Positions 1-5,284 are shown, numbered from the stretch's first letter. The stretch: DNA of 9,114 nucleotides from Chloroflexota bacterium (GCA_016210245.1 JACQUR010000497.1:1-9114), one strand, 5' to 3'. Translations and numbers: made by a program. Notes: generated by a model from the letters alone, not told the origin.

Positions 1-572
1 AGCCGCCCCAGGAGGGGCTGTACCAACACTTCAAGGCCATCGCCGCGGCGGTCGACCTGCCCATGATCCTGTACAACGTGCCCAGCCGCACGGCCACCAA
101 CATGCTGCCCGAGACGACCATCCGCCTGAGCCAGATCGAGCACATCGTGGGCATCAAGGAGGCCAGCGGCAACCTGGACGGCATCGCCCGCATCATCCGC
201 GACGCGCGCCCCGGGTTCCGGCTCTGGAGCGGCGACGACAGCGCGACCCTGCCCATCCTTGCCGTGGGTGGTTACGGCGTGGTGAGCGTGGCCAGCCACC
301 TGATCGGCCGCCAGATCGCGCAGATGATCGGCCACTACCTCGCCGGGCGGGTCGAGCAGGCGGCGCAGGCCCACCGAGCGCTGCTCCCGCTGTTCAACGT
401 GCTGTTCGTGACCACCAGCCCGATCCCGCTGAAGTATGCGCTCGCCAGGGTGGGCTTCCCAGTTGGACCGACGCGGCAGCCGCTGGTGGACATCGACCCC
501 AAGTCCGCGGCCGCAGTGGACGAGGTGCTGTCCAGGGCGACGATCGACCTGCCGGTGCCGACCGGGGCGTAG
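1..572 (+). CDS. dapA: 4-hydroxy-tetrahydrodipicolinate synthase (DHDPS), 3' part
   Basis: The window opens inside this gene; reading from base 3 gives the last 189 residues. DHDPS condenses pyruvate with aspartate semialdehyde in the cytoplasm, the first committed step to lysine and diaminopimelate. The family signature YNVPSRT lies at about 72-92; its Tyr is the catalytic proton-relay residue. GIKEASG follows, with the Schiff-base Lys at 156-158. A GGYGVVSV segment matches the conserved loop near the end of the TIM barrel, and the helical C-terminal domain runs to the TAG at 570-572. Related class I aldolases (KDG aldolase, N-acetylneuraminate lyase) share the Lys, but YNVPxRT favours DHDPS. 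The N-terminal third lies outside the window, so start and promoter cannot be judged. A strong hairpin follows 40 bases downstream. Confidence 0.94.
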   Translation, partial: PPQEGLYQHFKAIAAAVDLPMILYNVPSRTATNMLPETTIRLSQIEHIVGIKEASGNLDGIARIIRDARPGFRLWSGDDSATLPILAVGGYGVVSVASHLIGRQIAQMIGHYLAGRVEQAAQAHRALLPLFNVLFVTTSPIPLKYALARVGFPVGPTRQPLVDIDPKSAAAVDEVLSRATIDLPVPTGA

Positions 573-612
573 CTCACGCCGCAGCAGCGTCGCACAAGCT
601 CGATCCTGGGGC

Positions 613-642
613 GGTGGGGCGGGCGTCTCTGCCCGCCCCGCC
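613..642 (+). terminator. GC-rich hairpin after dapA
   Basis: A 12-bp stem (613-624 with 631-642, one G-T pair) closes a 6-base loop, GTCTCT. It sits 40 bases after the dapA stop. No T-run follows on either strand, so it is a terminator-like or RNA 3'-end-stabilising hairpin, not a canonical intrinsic terminator. Confidence 0.5.
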
Positions 643-724
643 TTAGCCCAGGATGTCCCAGGGGCGTTCCCCGTAGAGCAGCGCGGCGGGAAGAGACACC
701 GGCACCACTGGTGCTTTCCGGGAT

Positions 725-754
725 TTGGAAAGTACCGGGCAGGAAGCGTACAAT
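725..754 (+). promoter_or_regulatory. Sigma70-type promoter for the DUF433 gene
   Basis: A -35-like TTGGAA (725-730) lies 18 bases before a good -10, TACAAT (749-754). Transcription would start near 761, leaving a leader of about 66 bases before the GTG at 828. The predicted start lies inside a direct repeat of GGCCGTCCAG (757-766 and 770-779), a plausible operator for self-repression of a toxin-antitoxin type module. Confidence 0.5.
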
Positions 755-827
755 CAGGCCGTCCAGCAGGGCCGTCCAGGCAGCGGGGCCACTATCGGCA
801 CAGGACGTGCGAGGGGGAGGTGCAGAG

Positions 828-1106
828 GTGCTGACTATGCCGCAGGCGAGCATCCCCATCCCAGCGCGCATCGTGCGGAAGCCCGGGGTCTGCGGGGGCG
901 AGCCGACGGTGGAGAAAACCAGGATCCCGGTACGCTCGATCGTCGTCCAGTGGCAACTCTCTGGCGACCTGGAGACCGTCCGCGGCGCCTTCCCGCAACT
1001 GGACCTCCCGGCCATCAAGGCGGCGCTGGCCTTCTACGAGGCCCACCGCGCGGAGATCGACCGTCTGATCGAGGAGAGCGAAGCCTTCGCCTACTCGGCC
1101 GACTGA
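828..1106 (+). CDS. DUF433 family protein (antitoxin-type)
   Basis: The 92-residue protein matches the DUF433 pattern throughout: a basic N-terminus, then KPGVCGGEPTVEKTRIPVRS (about residues 17-36), then a predicted helical region ending with DLPAIKAALAFYEAHRAEID. DUF433 proteins are small helix-turn-helix-like proteins, usually encoded just before a DUF5615 PIN-like toxin and taken as its antitoxin. The start chosen is GTG 828: GGGGGAGG at 813-820 is spaced 7 bases from it. An in-frame ATG at 837 is possible but lies 16 bases from that site. No intact toxin gene follows; an in-frame remnant begins right after the TGA. Family assignment is firm; the antitoxin role is inferred from the family and an apparently lost partner. 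Confidence 0.88.
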   Translation: MLTMPQASIPIPARIVRKPGVCGGEPTVEKTRIPVRSIVVQWQLSGDLETVRGAFPQLDLPAIKAALAFYEAHRAEIDRLIEESEAFAYSAD

Positions 1107-1334
1107 GTTGCCCGGGAGCTTGGCCAACCGCACGCCCCGATCGTTGTCCTTCCTGAGACCTCTAACCTGGAACGGCTCACGCTCCGGGCCGCCATGCTGT
1201 GTACCTGGCAGCCCTCGCTGGCCAGCGAGCCGTTCGCCTTCCTCAAATGGGGCCAACTCCAGCAGTGGCTCCAGACCGGCAACTGCCTGCCCGGCTACAC
1301 GGAGGCAGACGTGCAACTGACCCTCGGACGGTAG
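1107..1334 (+). pseudogene. Possible DUF5615-like toxin C-terminal remnant
   Basis: Directly after the DUF433 TGA the same frame stays open for 75 codons to TAG 1332-1334. It reads as protein-like sequence with ARELGQPHAPIVVLPETSN near its start and FLKWGQLQQWLQTGNCLPGY later. There is no ribosome site or start codon at its head; the only in-frame ATG is at 1194. The GQPHxxIVVL stretch resembles the late beta-strand region of DUF5615 PIN-like toxins, the usual partner of DUF433. The simplest reading is that a deletion removed the toxin's start, nuclease core and own start codon. The family assignment is from memory and weak. It could instead be a frayed C-terminal extension of the DUF433 protein cut off by a stop mutation. 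Confidence 0.4.
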
Positions 1335-1338
1335 CCCT

Positions 1339-1357
1339 GAGCCGTAGCGCACGGCTC
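1339..1357 (+). terminator. Small hairpin after the remnant
   Basis: A 7-bp stem, GAGCCGT with ACGGCTC, closes loop AGCGC just 4 bases after the TAG at 1334. No T-run follows, so termination activity is uncertain. Confidence 0.3.
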
Positions 1358-1593
1358 GCGGGCTGGCTCCATCGCCGGTCGAGTGGTCCCGGCCGGTACG
1401 CCTTTGGTATGGCTGCGGATGGTGCGCCCACTTGCACCCGTTCTTTGGAGGGTATCGTAGCTATGGTGGGCCGGACCTGCAGCCGCATCCAGGACGCCCG
1501 AACTGGCGAGGCACCTGGTCCACGGCAAGCTCCGAGCCAGGACACGGAAGGCACGAAGGCCAGGTGGCAATACCAACTCGTCCAGCGCCAATA

Positions 1594-1622
1594 TTGCAGG
1601 CGAAGCCTGACACGGGTAAGAA
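1594..1622 (+). promoter_or_regulatory. Weak promoter candidate before the SDYCYN gene
   Basis: TTGCAG (1594-1599) and TAAGAA (1617-1622) are separated by 17 bases, about 60 bases ahead of the ATG at 1682. Both hexamers match consensus at only about half their positions, so position and spacing are the main support. Confidence 0.25.
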
Positions 1623-1681
1623 TGGCGAACGCTGGCAGTGAGAAGTTCAGTTGCACCTGTTGGAAAGCATAGGAGAGCGAC

Positions 1682-2065
1682 ATGGCAAGCAGCAGCGACT
1701 CGACTTTAGCTGGCTGGCCGAACGCAGCGCGCGTCATTAACGAGGTTGGCAAGCAGTTGCAGGCGCGGTACGGAGCAGCAGGTATTCCCGCCCAAGAGAT
1801 CAGACTTGCGGCAGCGCGCCTTGGCGACTACGGAAAAGATAGCATCCTACCGTCCGACTACTGTTACAACCTCATCAACCGCGCTCCCTCTTCCTGCGCG
1901 TATCCCGTTTTCGAGCGCGTGGGACGTGGGCGCTATCGCTACCTTGGCCCCTCCTTCGCCTACGACGGCCCGGTGTGGTGGAAGCCGACGGGCGGGCGGG
2001 AACGTCAAGTAGGAAGTTGGCGAGCGGGCGTTTGCACGCTCGTGGAAGACCCGCGCGAGAAGTGA
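1682..2065 (+). CDS. Small protein with SDYCYN motif (DUF7225-like?)
   Basis: This 127-residue protein has a well-placed ribosome site, AGGAG at 1671-1675, 6 bases before the ATG. Residues about 12-50 look helical. A compact aromatic module follows: ILPSDYCYN, then PVFERVGRGRYRYLG, then a Y-D-G-P-V-W-W segment. That order (SDYCYN, a short strand pair with RYRYLG, then GPVxW) resembles a small domain known to me as DUF7225, seen as a stand-alone protein or fused to other domains. I assign that name from memory and with caution; no biochemical role follows from it. No catalytic motif, signal peptide or membrane segment is visible. Base composition is less GC-rich than dapA or the transporter, and it sits alone among gene remnants, which suggests horizontal arrival. 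Confidence 0.72.
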   Translation: MASSSDSTLAGWPNAARVINEVGKQLQARYGAAGIPAQEIRLAAARLGDYGKDSILPSDYCYNLINRAPSSCAYPVFERVGRGRYRYLGPSFAYDGPVWWKPTGGRERQVGSWRAGVCTLVEDPREK

Positions 2066-2066
2066 G

Positions 2067-2159
2067 GTGCATGGCGACAACCCCCGTATCCGCGTGTTGC
2101 TGATCGGCGACCATCTGCTCTGCACCCAGCACCCTATTCCGGGCCGCATCGAGTATTGA
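2067..2159 (+). pseudogene. Possible response-regulator N-terminal fragment
   Basis: A frame of 30 codons starting GTG 2067, directly after the preceding stop, contains NPRIRVLLIGDHLL. This closely follows the first beta-strand of NarL/LuxR-type response regulators (typically IRVLLVDDHxL), with one of the paired acidic residues replaced by Gly. The match ends abruptly and a TGA closes the frame at 2157-2159. It is too short to function as a receiver domain. It is either a gene fragment or a chance likeness. Confidence 0.3.
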
Positions 2160-2386
2160 GTGGCGGGGAGAAGCTCCCCAGGGCGCGCAGCAGTACCTTC
2201 CCGCACAGCGCCATGAGGCCCCTGGCGCAGCCCCGACAGGGGCTGCCTCCTGGCTTCACGGACGAGTCTCGGGCCCTGGCGGAGGGGGTGGCGCGGACGC
2301 TGGAGGCGCCGACCGTTGTGCTTGTTCCGCGCCGGCGCCGCCTGGCAGGACGCCGACGCGGCGCAGCCAAACAAGCTGCCCAGGCC

Positions 2387-2473
2387 CTCTTCGAGGTGAT
2401 CCTGGTCCGGGAGGGCCATATCGCGGCGGTCCACCCCCGGCCCGAGTTTCAACCCTACTTCGTGCTCATAGAA
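2387..2473 (+). pseudogene. Recombinase C-terminal remnant
   Basis: In the frame open from 2156 to 2590, the segment ALFEVILVREGHIAAVHP followed by RPEFQPYF is protein-like, unlike the Arg/Pro/Ala-rich sequence before it. It resembles the extreme C-terminus of Chloroflexota site-specific recombinases (pattern LFExIxVxxxxIVAVxPxPEFxPFF). None of the catalytic domain is present here. The frame then runs on antisense through the tRNA-Asp gene, and that part is not real protein. The remnant ends some 80 bases from the tRNA 3' end, a typical place for integrated elements. Confidence 0.45.
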
Positions 2474-2477
2474 GCGC

Positions 2478-2509
2478 CAGCGCCGCTCCACACCAATGGA
2501 GCGGCGCTG
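2478..2509 (-). terminator. 13-bp GC-rich hairpin downstream of tRNA-Asp
   Basis: A perfect 13-bp stem (2478-2490 with 2497-2509) closes loop CACCAA. It lies 42 bases past the tRNA 3' end in the direction of tRNA transcription and just after the recombinase remnant on the other strand. No T-run follows in either direction, so it may be a bidirectional hairpin stop of modest strength. Confidence 0.45.
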
Positions 2510-2551
2510 TCACAGGGAGAGGCCGCAAGTACGGCCGAAAGTACGAAGGTG

Positions 2552-2625
2552 CGGTCCCGAGGGGATTCGAACCCCCGATCTCGGCCTTGACAGGGCCGCA
2601 TGTTAGGCCGCTACACCACGGGACC
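2552..2625 (-). tRNA. tRNA-Asp (GUC)
   Basis: Read on the minus strand, a full cloverleaf is present. The acceptor stem is GGTCCCG with CGGGACC. The anticodon stem CGGCC/GGCCG holds loop CTGTCAA, so the anticodon is GUC (plus-strand 2589-2591). The T arm has loop TTCGAAT. The discriminator base is G73, as expected for tRNA-Asp. CCA is not encoded; CACC follows G73, so the tail must be added by nucleotidyltransferase. Confidence 0.97.
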
Positions 2626-2645
2626 AGTGGCTATCCGCAAAAAGT

Positions 2646-2654
2646 ATCTTAGCA
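2646..2654 (-). promoter_or_regulatory. Extended -10 promoter for tRNA-Asp
   Basis: On the minus strand TGC-TAAGAT forms an extended -10 element 20 bases upstream of the tRNA 5' end. A poor -35 (TGGAAT) lies 17 bases further up, inside the end of the 2667-3614 gene. The start site would be near 2639, giving a short 5' leader. Confidence 0.45.
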
Positions 2655-2666
2655 CATCTGGGCGGG

Positions 2667-3614
2667 CTATTCCAGACGGCTGGGGGCGCGCGGCGCGGCG
2701 GCGGAGCTGAGGTCGGCCCAGGTCTCGGGGGCGCTCGCGTGGGCCTGGCCGGGCTGGCCCACCTCCAGCGCTTGCACGACCAGCTCGCCGTCCAGCCCGC
2801 GAAGCTCGACCTGCAGCCGCCCGGGCGGTACGTCGGGGAAGGCCAGCAGGGCGTGGCTGGGTGTCTGCTCGGGCCGCGGCTGGGAGGCGTAGATGAGGCG
2901 GCCATCGAAGACGAGGCGCAGGCTTTGCCAGGGGCCACCCACCAGCACCGCCAGGTCGGCCGGCTGGTCGCCACTGGTATGGGGCGGCCACGCGTGCAGA
3001 TGGAGCGTCCCGCTGAAGCCCGGACCACTCAGCGGCCGTCGCTCGGTCAGCAGGCTGGTGGCAGCCTGCACCAGCGGCCGGCTGCGCGGCTGGGGCTCGT
3101 CCTCCGTGAGCTGGTAGCGCTCGGCCGTGACCGCGCGGCGACTGCGCCGGCCAGACTGGTCCTGGGCCGAGAGCACCAGGTGGTGAGGCCGGGCGGCATC
3201 CAGGAGCTGGATCGTGCCGGTCACGTACAGCGCGCCGTCCGGCTGGTGGAACAGGAGCTGGTCGCCATCGGTCAGGCGCACGTCGCGCAGCCCGTCGCCC
3301 GCGGCGAAGAGCGACAGCTCGATCGGCCCGGCCCGAGCTGCCGACTCCGCGCCCAGGTAGTGCTCCTCAGCCAGGAACTGCGCACCCGGCGCCAGGCTCG
3401 TGGCGCTCCCACCCGGGCGCACCGTGTGCCGCAGACCCAGGTGCAGCGTGGGGCCGGGGCCAGGTGATTGGCTGACCCCCGCCGCGCCAGCGCCGCCAGC
3501 TCCTGGCGAAGTGGAGGCTGGCGCCGCCTGGGGACGAGGCCAGAAGAGGAGCGCGGCCAGCGCGAGGCCAAGCAGACCCAGCACCGCCAGGATGAAGCGG
3601 GAGCTTGCGCGCAT
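2667..3614 (-). CDS. Membrane-anchored exported protein of unknown function
   Basis: I do not recognise this 315-residue protein. Residues 1-6 are short and basic, and 7-25 form one hydrophobic helix (FILAVLGLLGLALAALLFW). No clear signal-peptidase site follows, so it is probably an N-terminal anchor with the rest outside the membrane. Residues about 26-54 are a Pro/Ala/Gly/Ser linker. The remainder alternates short hydrophobic stretches with turns (for example LRLVFDGRLIYAS and GRLQVELRGLDGELVVQALEV), suggesting beta-sandwich domains. No enzyme motif is visible. The ATG has a good site, GAGGTGG (plus-strand 3618-3624). The gene ends 41 bases before tRNA-Asp on the same strand. A nearby pair of small hairpins lies in its upstream region at 3743-3776. 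Confidence 0.83.
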   Translation of the reverse strand: MRASSRFILAVLGLLGLALAALLFWPRPQAAPASTSPGAGGAGAAGVSQSPGPGPTLHLGLRHTVRPGGSATSLAPGAQFLAEEHYLGAESAARAGPIELSLFAAGDGLRDVRLTDGDQLLFHQPDGALYVTGTIQLLDAARPHHLVLSAQDQSGRRSRRAVTAERYQLTEDEPQPRSRPLVQAATSLLTERRPLSGPGFSGTLHLHAWPPHTSGDQPADLAVLVGGPWQSLRLVFDGRLIYASQPRPEQTPSHALLAFPDVPPGRLQVELRGLDGELVVQALEVGQPGQAHASAPETWADLSSAAAPRAPSRLE

Positions 3615-3742
3615 GCGCCACCTCGCCCGTCCTCAGGCTGCGGCCAGAGGTCGTCGGGCCGCTCAGACAGGCGGCAAACGCAAGCACTGTGCCTGGCCGT
3701 CACGGATTGGGGCCGATGCCGCTTGCGGTTCGTGCGCAGATC

Positions 3743-3776
3743 GGTTACCGAACCCTTGCGCCCATGCGGGCGCAAG
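3743..3776. other. Two adjacent small hairpins
   Basis: GGTT-ACCG-AACC (3743-3754) is followed at once by a perfect 9-bp stem, CTTGCGCCC with GGGCGCAAG, closing loop ATGC (3755-3776). Together they lie 129-162 bases upstream of the gene starting at 3614. They could be in its leader, part of an operator, or a terminator for transcription crossing from 3860. No T-run is present. Confidence 0.4.
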
Positions 3777-3786
3777 ACGTTCTAGA

Positions 3787-3860
3787 GAGGTGCTGGTGAG
3801 CCTGCCCCGCTCATCCTTCGATACAGCTCAGGATGAGCGGGGCAGGCTCACCAGCACCTC
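3787..3860. repeat. Fold-back element 1 (31-bp perfect arms)
   Basis: The arms 3787-3817 and 3830-3860 are perfect reverse complements over 31 bases, with a 12-base loop TCGATACAGCTC. The centre, CTCATCCTTCGATACAGCTC followed by AGGATGAG, is a variant of a dispersed motif (TTCGACAAGCTCAGG type) that I recall as common between genes in many environmental bacteria. It lies in a gap between two minus-strand genes, beyond the terminator of the first. Confidence 0.9.
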
Positions 3861-3888
3861 GAACCGCTCCGTGAGCGCGGCGGGAAGG

Positions 3889-3920
3889 GAGAAAAGGAAA
3901 GCCCGGCTTCATTGCCGGGC
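3889..3920 (-). terminator. Intrinsic terminator of the 3961-4242 gene
   Basis: On the minus strand a perfect 7-bp stem, GCCCGGC with GCCGGGC, closes loop AATGAA and runs straight into the T-rich tail TTTCCTTTTC. It starts 41 bases after the stop at 3961. This is the best canonical Rho-independent terminator in the window. Confidence 0.8.
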
Positions 3921-3960
3921 CCCGCGCACCACGCTGTGCGGCGGATCATCGTCGGTTAGT

Positions 3961-4242
3961 TCAGTCGGACCAGGTGGAGCGGTCGCCGCGCTCCAGGAGC
4001 GCGCACGCCTCGCGCGTGAGGCCCAGCATCTGGCAGTCATGGAAGACGCTCTGAATGGCGCGATTGATCAACGCCTGCCGGTCCCGACTCGCAACCCAGC
4101 CCTGCGCGTCGCGCAGGGCCACCAGGTGCTCCAGTCGACGCAGGGATAGCCGCTTCCGCTCCTGGTCGCCCAGGCAGGCCCACAGGGAATCGCCGTCGCC
4201 AAACTCCCAACCGCTAAACTCGAACGCACCTCTTCTGGACAT
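3961..4242 (-). CDS. Conserved-looking small protein, unknown function
   Basis: I do not recognise this 93-residue protein. It is mostly helical by composition. An N-terminal aromatic/acidic stretch (FEFSGWEFGDGD) is followed by ERKRLSLRRLEHLVALRDA, then RQALINRAIQSVFHDCQMLG and a short tail ending DRSTWSD. There is no signal peptide or membrane segment. The start ATG (4240-4242) has GGACGGAG 5 bases upstream on the minus strand. It has its own intrinsic terminator at 3889-3920 and a 174-base upstream gap to fold-back element 2, so it is probably a single-gene unit. Only weak promoter candidates are visible in that gap (for example TTGCAA-18-TTATGC). Confidence 0.72.
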   Translation of the reverse strand: MSRRGAFEFSGWEFGDGDSLWACLGDQERKRLSLRRLEHLVALRDAQGWVASRDRQALINRAIQSVFHDCQMLGLTREACALLERGDRSTWSD

Positions 4243-4416
4243 AGGGGCTCCGTCCTTTCCAGAGTAGTGTCGGGTGCAGTCTCCATCGTAACCCGCGCGG
4301 GCTTACAACCGCATAACAGCTCGGAGGGAAAAGGTTGCAATCCTGTAATTCGGGCTGAGGGATCTTCTGGCAAGTTGCATGCCGCGGTCGACACGCGGGC
4401 CGGAGCGCCTTGCGGG

Positions 4417-4490
4417 GTTCACCACGGAGACACGGAGTCACGGAGAGTTGTTTGAGATACTCTCCGTGACTCCGTGTCTCCGTGGTGAAC
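4417..4490. repeat. Fold-back element 2 (32-bp perfect arms, CACGGAG units)
   Basis: The arms 4417-4448 and 4459-4490 match perfectly over 32 bases, with loop TGTTTGAGAT. Each arm is built of tandem octamers of the form CACGGAGA / CACGGAGT / CACGGAGA. It begins 7 bases after the minus-strand stop at 4498-4500, so it would be the first structure in that gene's 3' UTR and could act as its terminator despite lacking a T-run. Confidence 0.92.
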
Positions 4491-4497
4491 GGACCTC

Positions 4498-4779
4498 TCA
4501 GTCGAGCAGCGCGGCCAGCGCCTCAGCGGCCGCCAGAAGCTGCCCGGTTCTGGCCTGGAGCGGCGCCGGGATGCGCCGGGCGTGGCACGGGTTGAACCGC
4601 CCGGGGTGGCCATAGTCGGTCTGGTCCACCTCCGCCACGCCCTGCGGAAACTCAAAGGCGAAGACCCGCTGGACGACCGGGTGCGGCGTGCCGTGCAGCT
4701 CGTGCCGCGGCGGCAAGATCTCCTGGCTCACGCGCACGCGCAGCTCCTTGAGCTGGGGTTCGCTGCTGATCGAAGCCAT
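4498..4779 (-). CDS. Small protein, unknown function
   Basis: I do not recognise this 93-residue protein. It has a charged N-terminal strand/helix (LKELRVRVSQEILPPRHELH), a central hydrophobic-aromatic segment with VVQRVFAFEFPQGVAEVDQ, a segment with Tyr, His and Cys (YGHPGRFNPCHARR), and an Ala/Leu helix at the C-terminus. No signal peptide or membrane helix is seen. The ATG is preceded on the minus strand by a strong site, AGGAGGGAGAG (plus-strand 4780-4790), which fixes the start. Fold-back element 3 separates it from the upstream gene on the same strand, and element 2 follows its stop. It may be co-transcribed with 4868-5284 unless element 3 stops transcription. Confidence 0.72.
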   Translation of the reverse strand: MASISSEPQLKELRVRVSQEILPPRHELHGTPHPVVQRVFAFEFPQGVAEVDQTDYGHPGRFNPCHARRIPAPLQARTGQLLAAAEALAALLD

Positions 4780-4792
4780 CTCTCCCTCCTAC

Positions 4793-4875
4793 GATTTTGG
4801 ATTTTGGATTTTAGATTTTGGATTGAGGTTCCGGACCGTCCTCAATCCAAAATCCAAAATCTAAAATCTAAAATC
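4793..4875. repeat. Fold-back element 3 (heptad GATTTTG arms)
   Basis: The 36-base arms 4793-4828 and 4840-4875 pair at 33 positions, with two G-T and one A-C opposition; the loop is TTCCGGACCGT. Each arm is four AT-rich heptads (GATTTTG or GATTTTA) plus GATTGAGG. All mismatches fall on the last base of a heptad. It lies 3 bases upstream of the ribosome site of the 4498-4779 gene and contains the stop codon of the 4868-5284 gene. The AT-rich block contrasts sharply with its GC-rich surroundings. Confidence 0.92.
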
Positions 4876-5284
4876 CTCGTACCTCGCCGTCGTCGATGCA
4901 GCTCACGCCGCCGCTCAGGCGCATGGTCAGGAAGTTGCGGCTGAGCGGCAGGGTGGCCAGGTAGCTGAGCCAGTGCTGGCGCTCGGACGGCGGCAAGCGC
5001 TGGGCCAGGTCGGCGGCTGAGGCGTGGATCAGCCGGTCGTCGGCGGCGATGCCGAAGTCGAGCGACCACCCGGCGGGCGCCCGCACCCGCCCGGCCGTGT
5101 TGGTCCGCATCACCCGAAAGCCAGGCTGGGCGCGATAGCGATCCAGCACGCGCTGGTCGAACCAGAGCTGCGCGGCTCCCAGGTCGCCGCCCAGGACCCT
5201 CAGGTACAGCACCATCCGCTGCGGATCGTGGACCTGCTCTGGTTCCTGACCTCCCTGTCCGGCTGCATCTTCCGAATTCACCAC
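4868..5284 (-). CDS. Small protein, unknown function, 3' end inside a repeat
   Basis: I do not recognise this 138-residue protein. Residues 1-24 are polar and probably flexible. The core starts near RMVLYLRVLGGD and continues with FDQRVLDRYRAQPGFRVMRT, then ADLAQRLPPSERQHWLSYLA and LSRNFLTMRLSGGVSCID. It is soluble by composition, with no signal peptide or membrane helix. The frame is open back to 5731, but the upstream part is Arg/Pro-rich and overlaps the opposite promoter. I chose GTG 5284 because GGGAGGG (plus-strand 5290-5296) sits 5 bases before it; GTG 5281 is nearly as good. The last codon and the TAG stop (4868-4870) lie within the arm of fold-back element 3, so the original C-terminus may have been altered. 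Confidence 0.7.
   Translation of the reverse strand: MVNSEDAAGQGGQEPEQVHDPQRMVLYLRVLGGDLGAAQLWFDQRVLDRYRAQPGFRVMRTNTAGRVRAPAGWSLDFGIAADDRLIHASAADLAQRLPPSERQHWLSYLATLPLSRNFLTMRLSGGVSCIDDGEVRGF

Larger units (their letters stand above)
1335..1681. other. Intergenic region without a convincing gene
   Basis: No frame here has both a ribosome site and protein-like composition, and the long frames through it are continuations of shadows from neighbouring genes. Base composition is more mixed than in the flanks. It contains the hairpin at 1339-1357, a repeat-like stretch at 1541-1563 and a weak promoter candidate at 1594-1622. Confidence 0.5.

Noticed and set aside
1199..1752. Overlapping frames on both strands between the DUF433 and SDYCYN genes
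   Set aside because: They lack ribosome sites and family motifs, and partly mirror the 1107-1334 remnant.
573..2551. A copy of the tRNA-Asp 3' end as an attachment-site repeat within the accessory stretch
   Set aside because: I looked by eye for a repeat of the sequence at 2552-2575 and found only trivial matches such as GGTCCCGG near 1383. Any second att site must lie outside the window or be lost.
2491..2590. Protein-like tail RGDSNPRSRP at the end of the frame containing the recombinase remnant
   Set aside because: This is the well-known translation of a tRNA gene read antisense (tRNA-Asp at 2552-2625), not real protein.
2739..4149. Plus-strand frames antisense to the exported-protein gene and across fold-back 1
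   Set aside because: Composition is Arg/Gln/Gly-rich without motifs. They cross a terminator and an inverted repeat, while the minus strand has a signal-anchor and a ribosome site.
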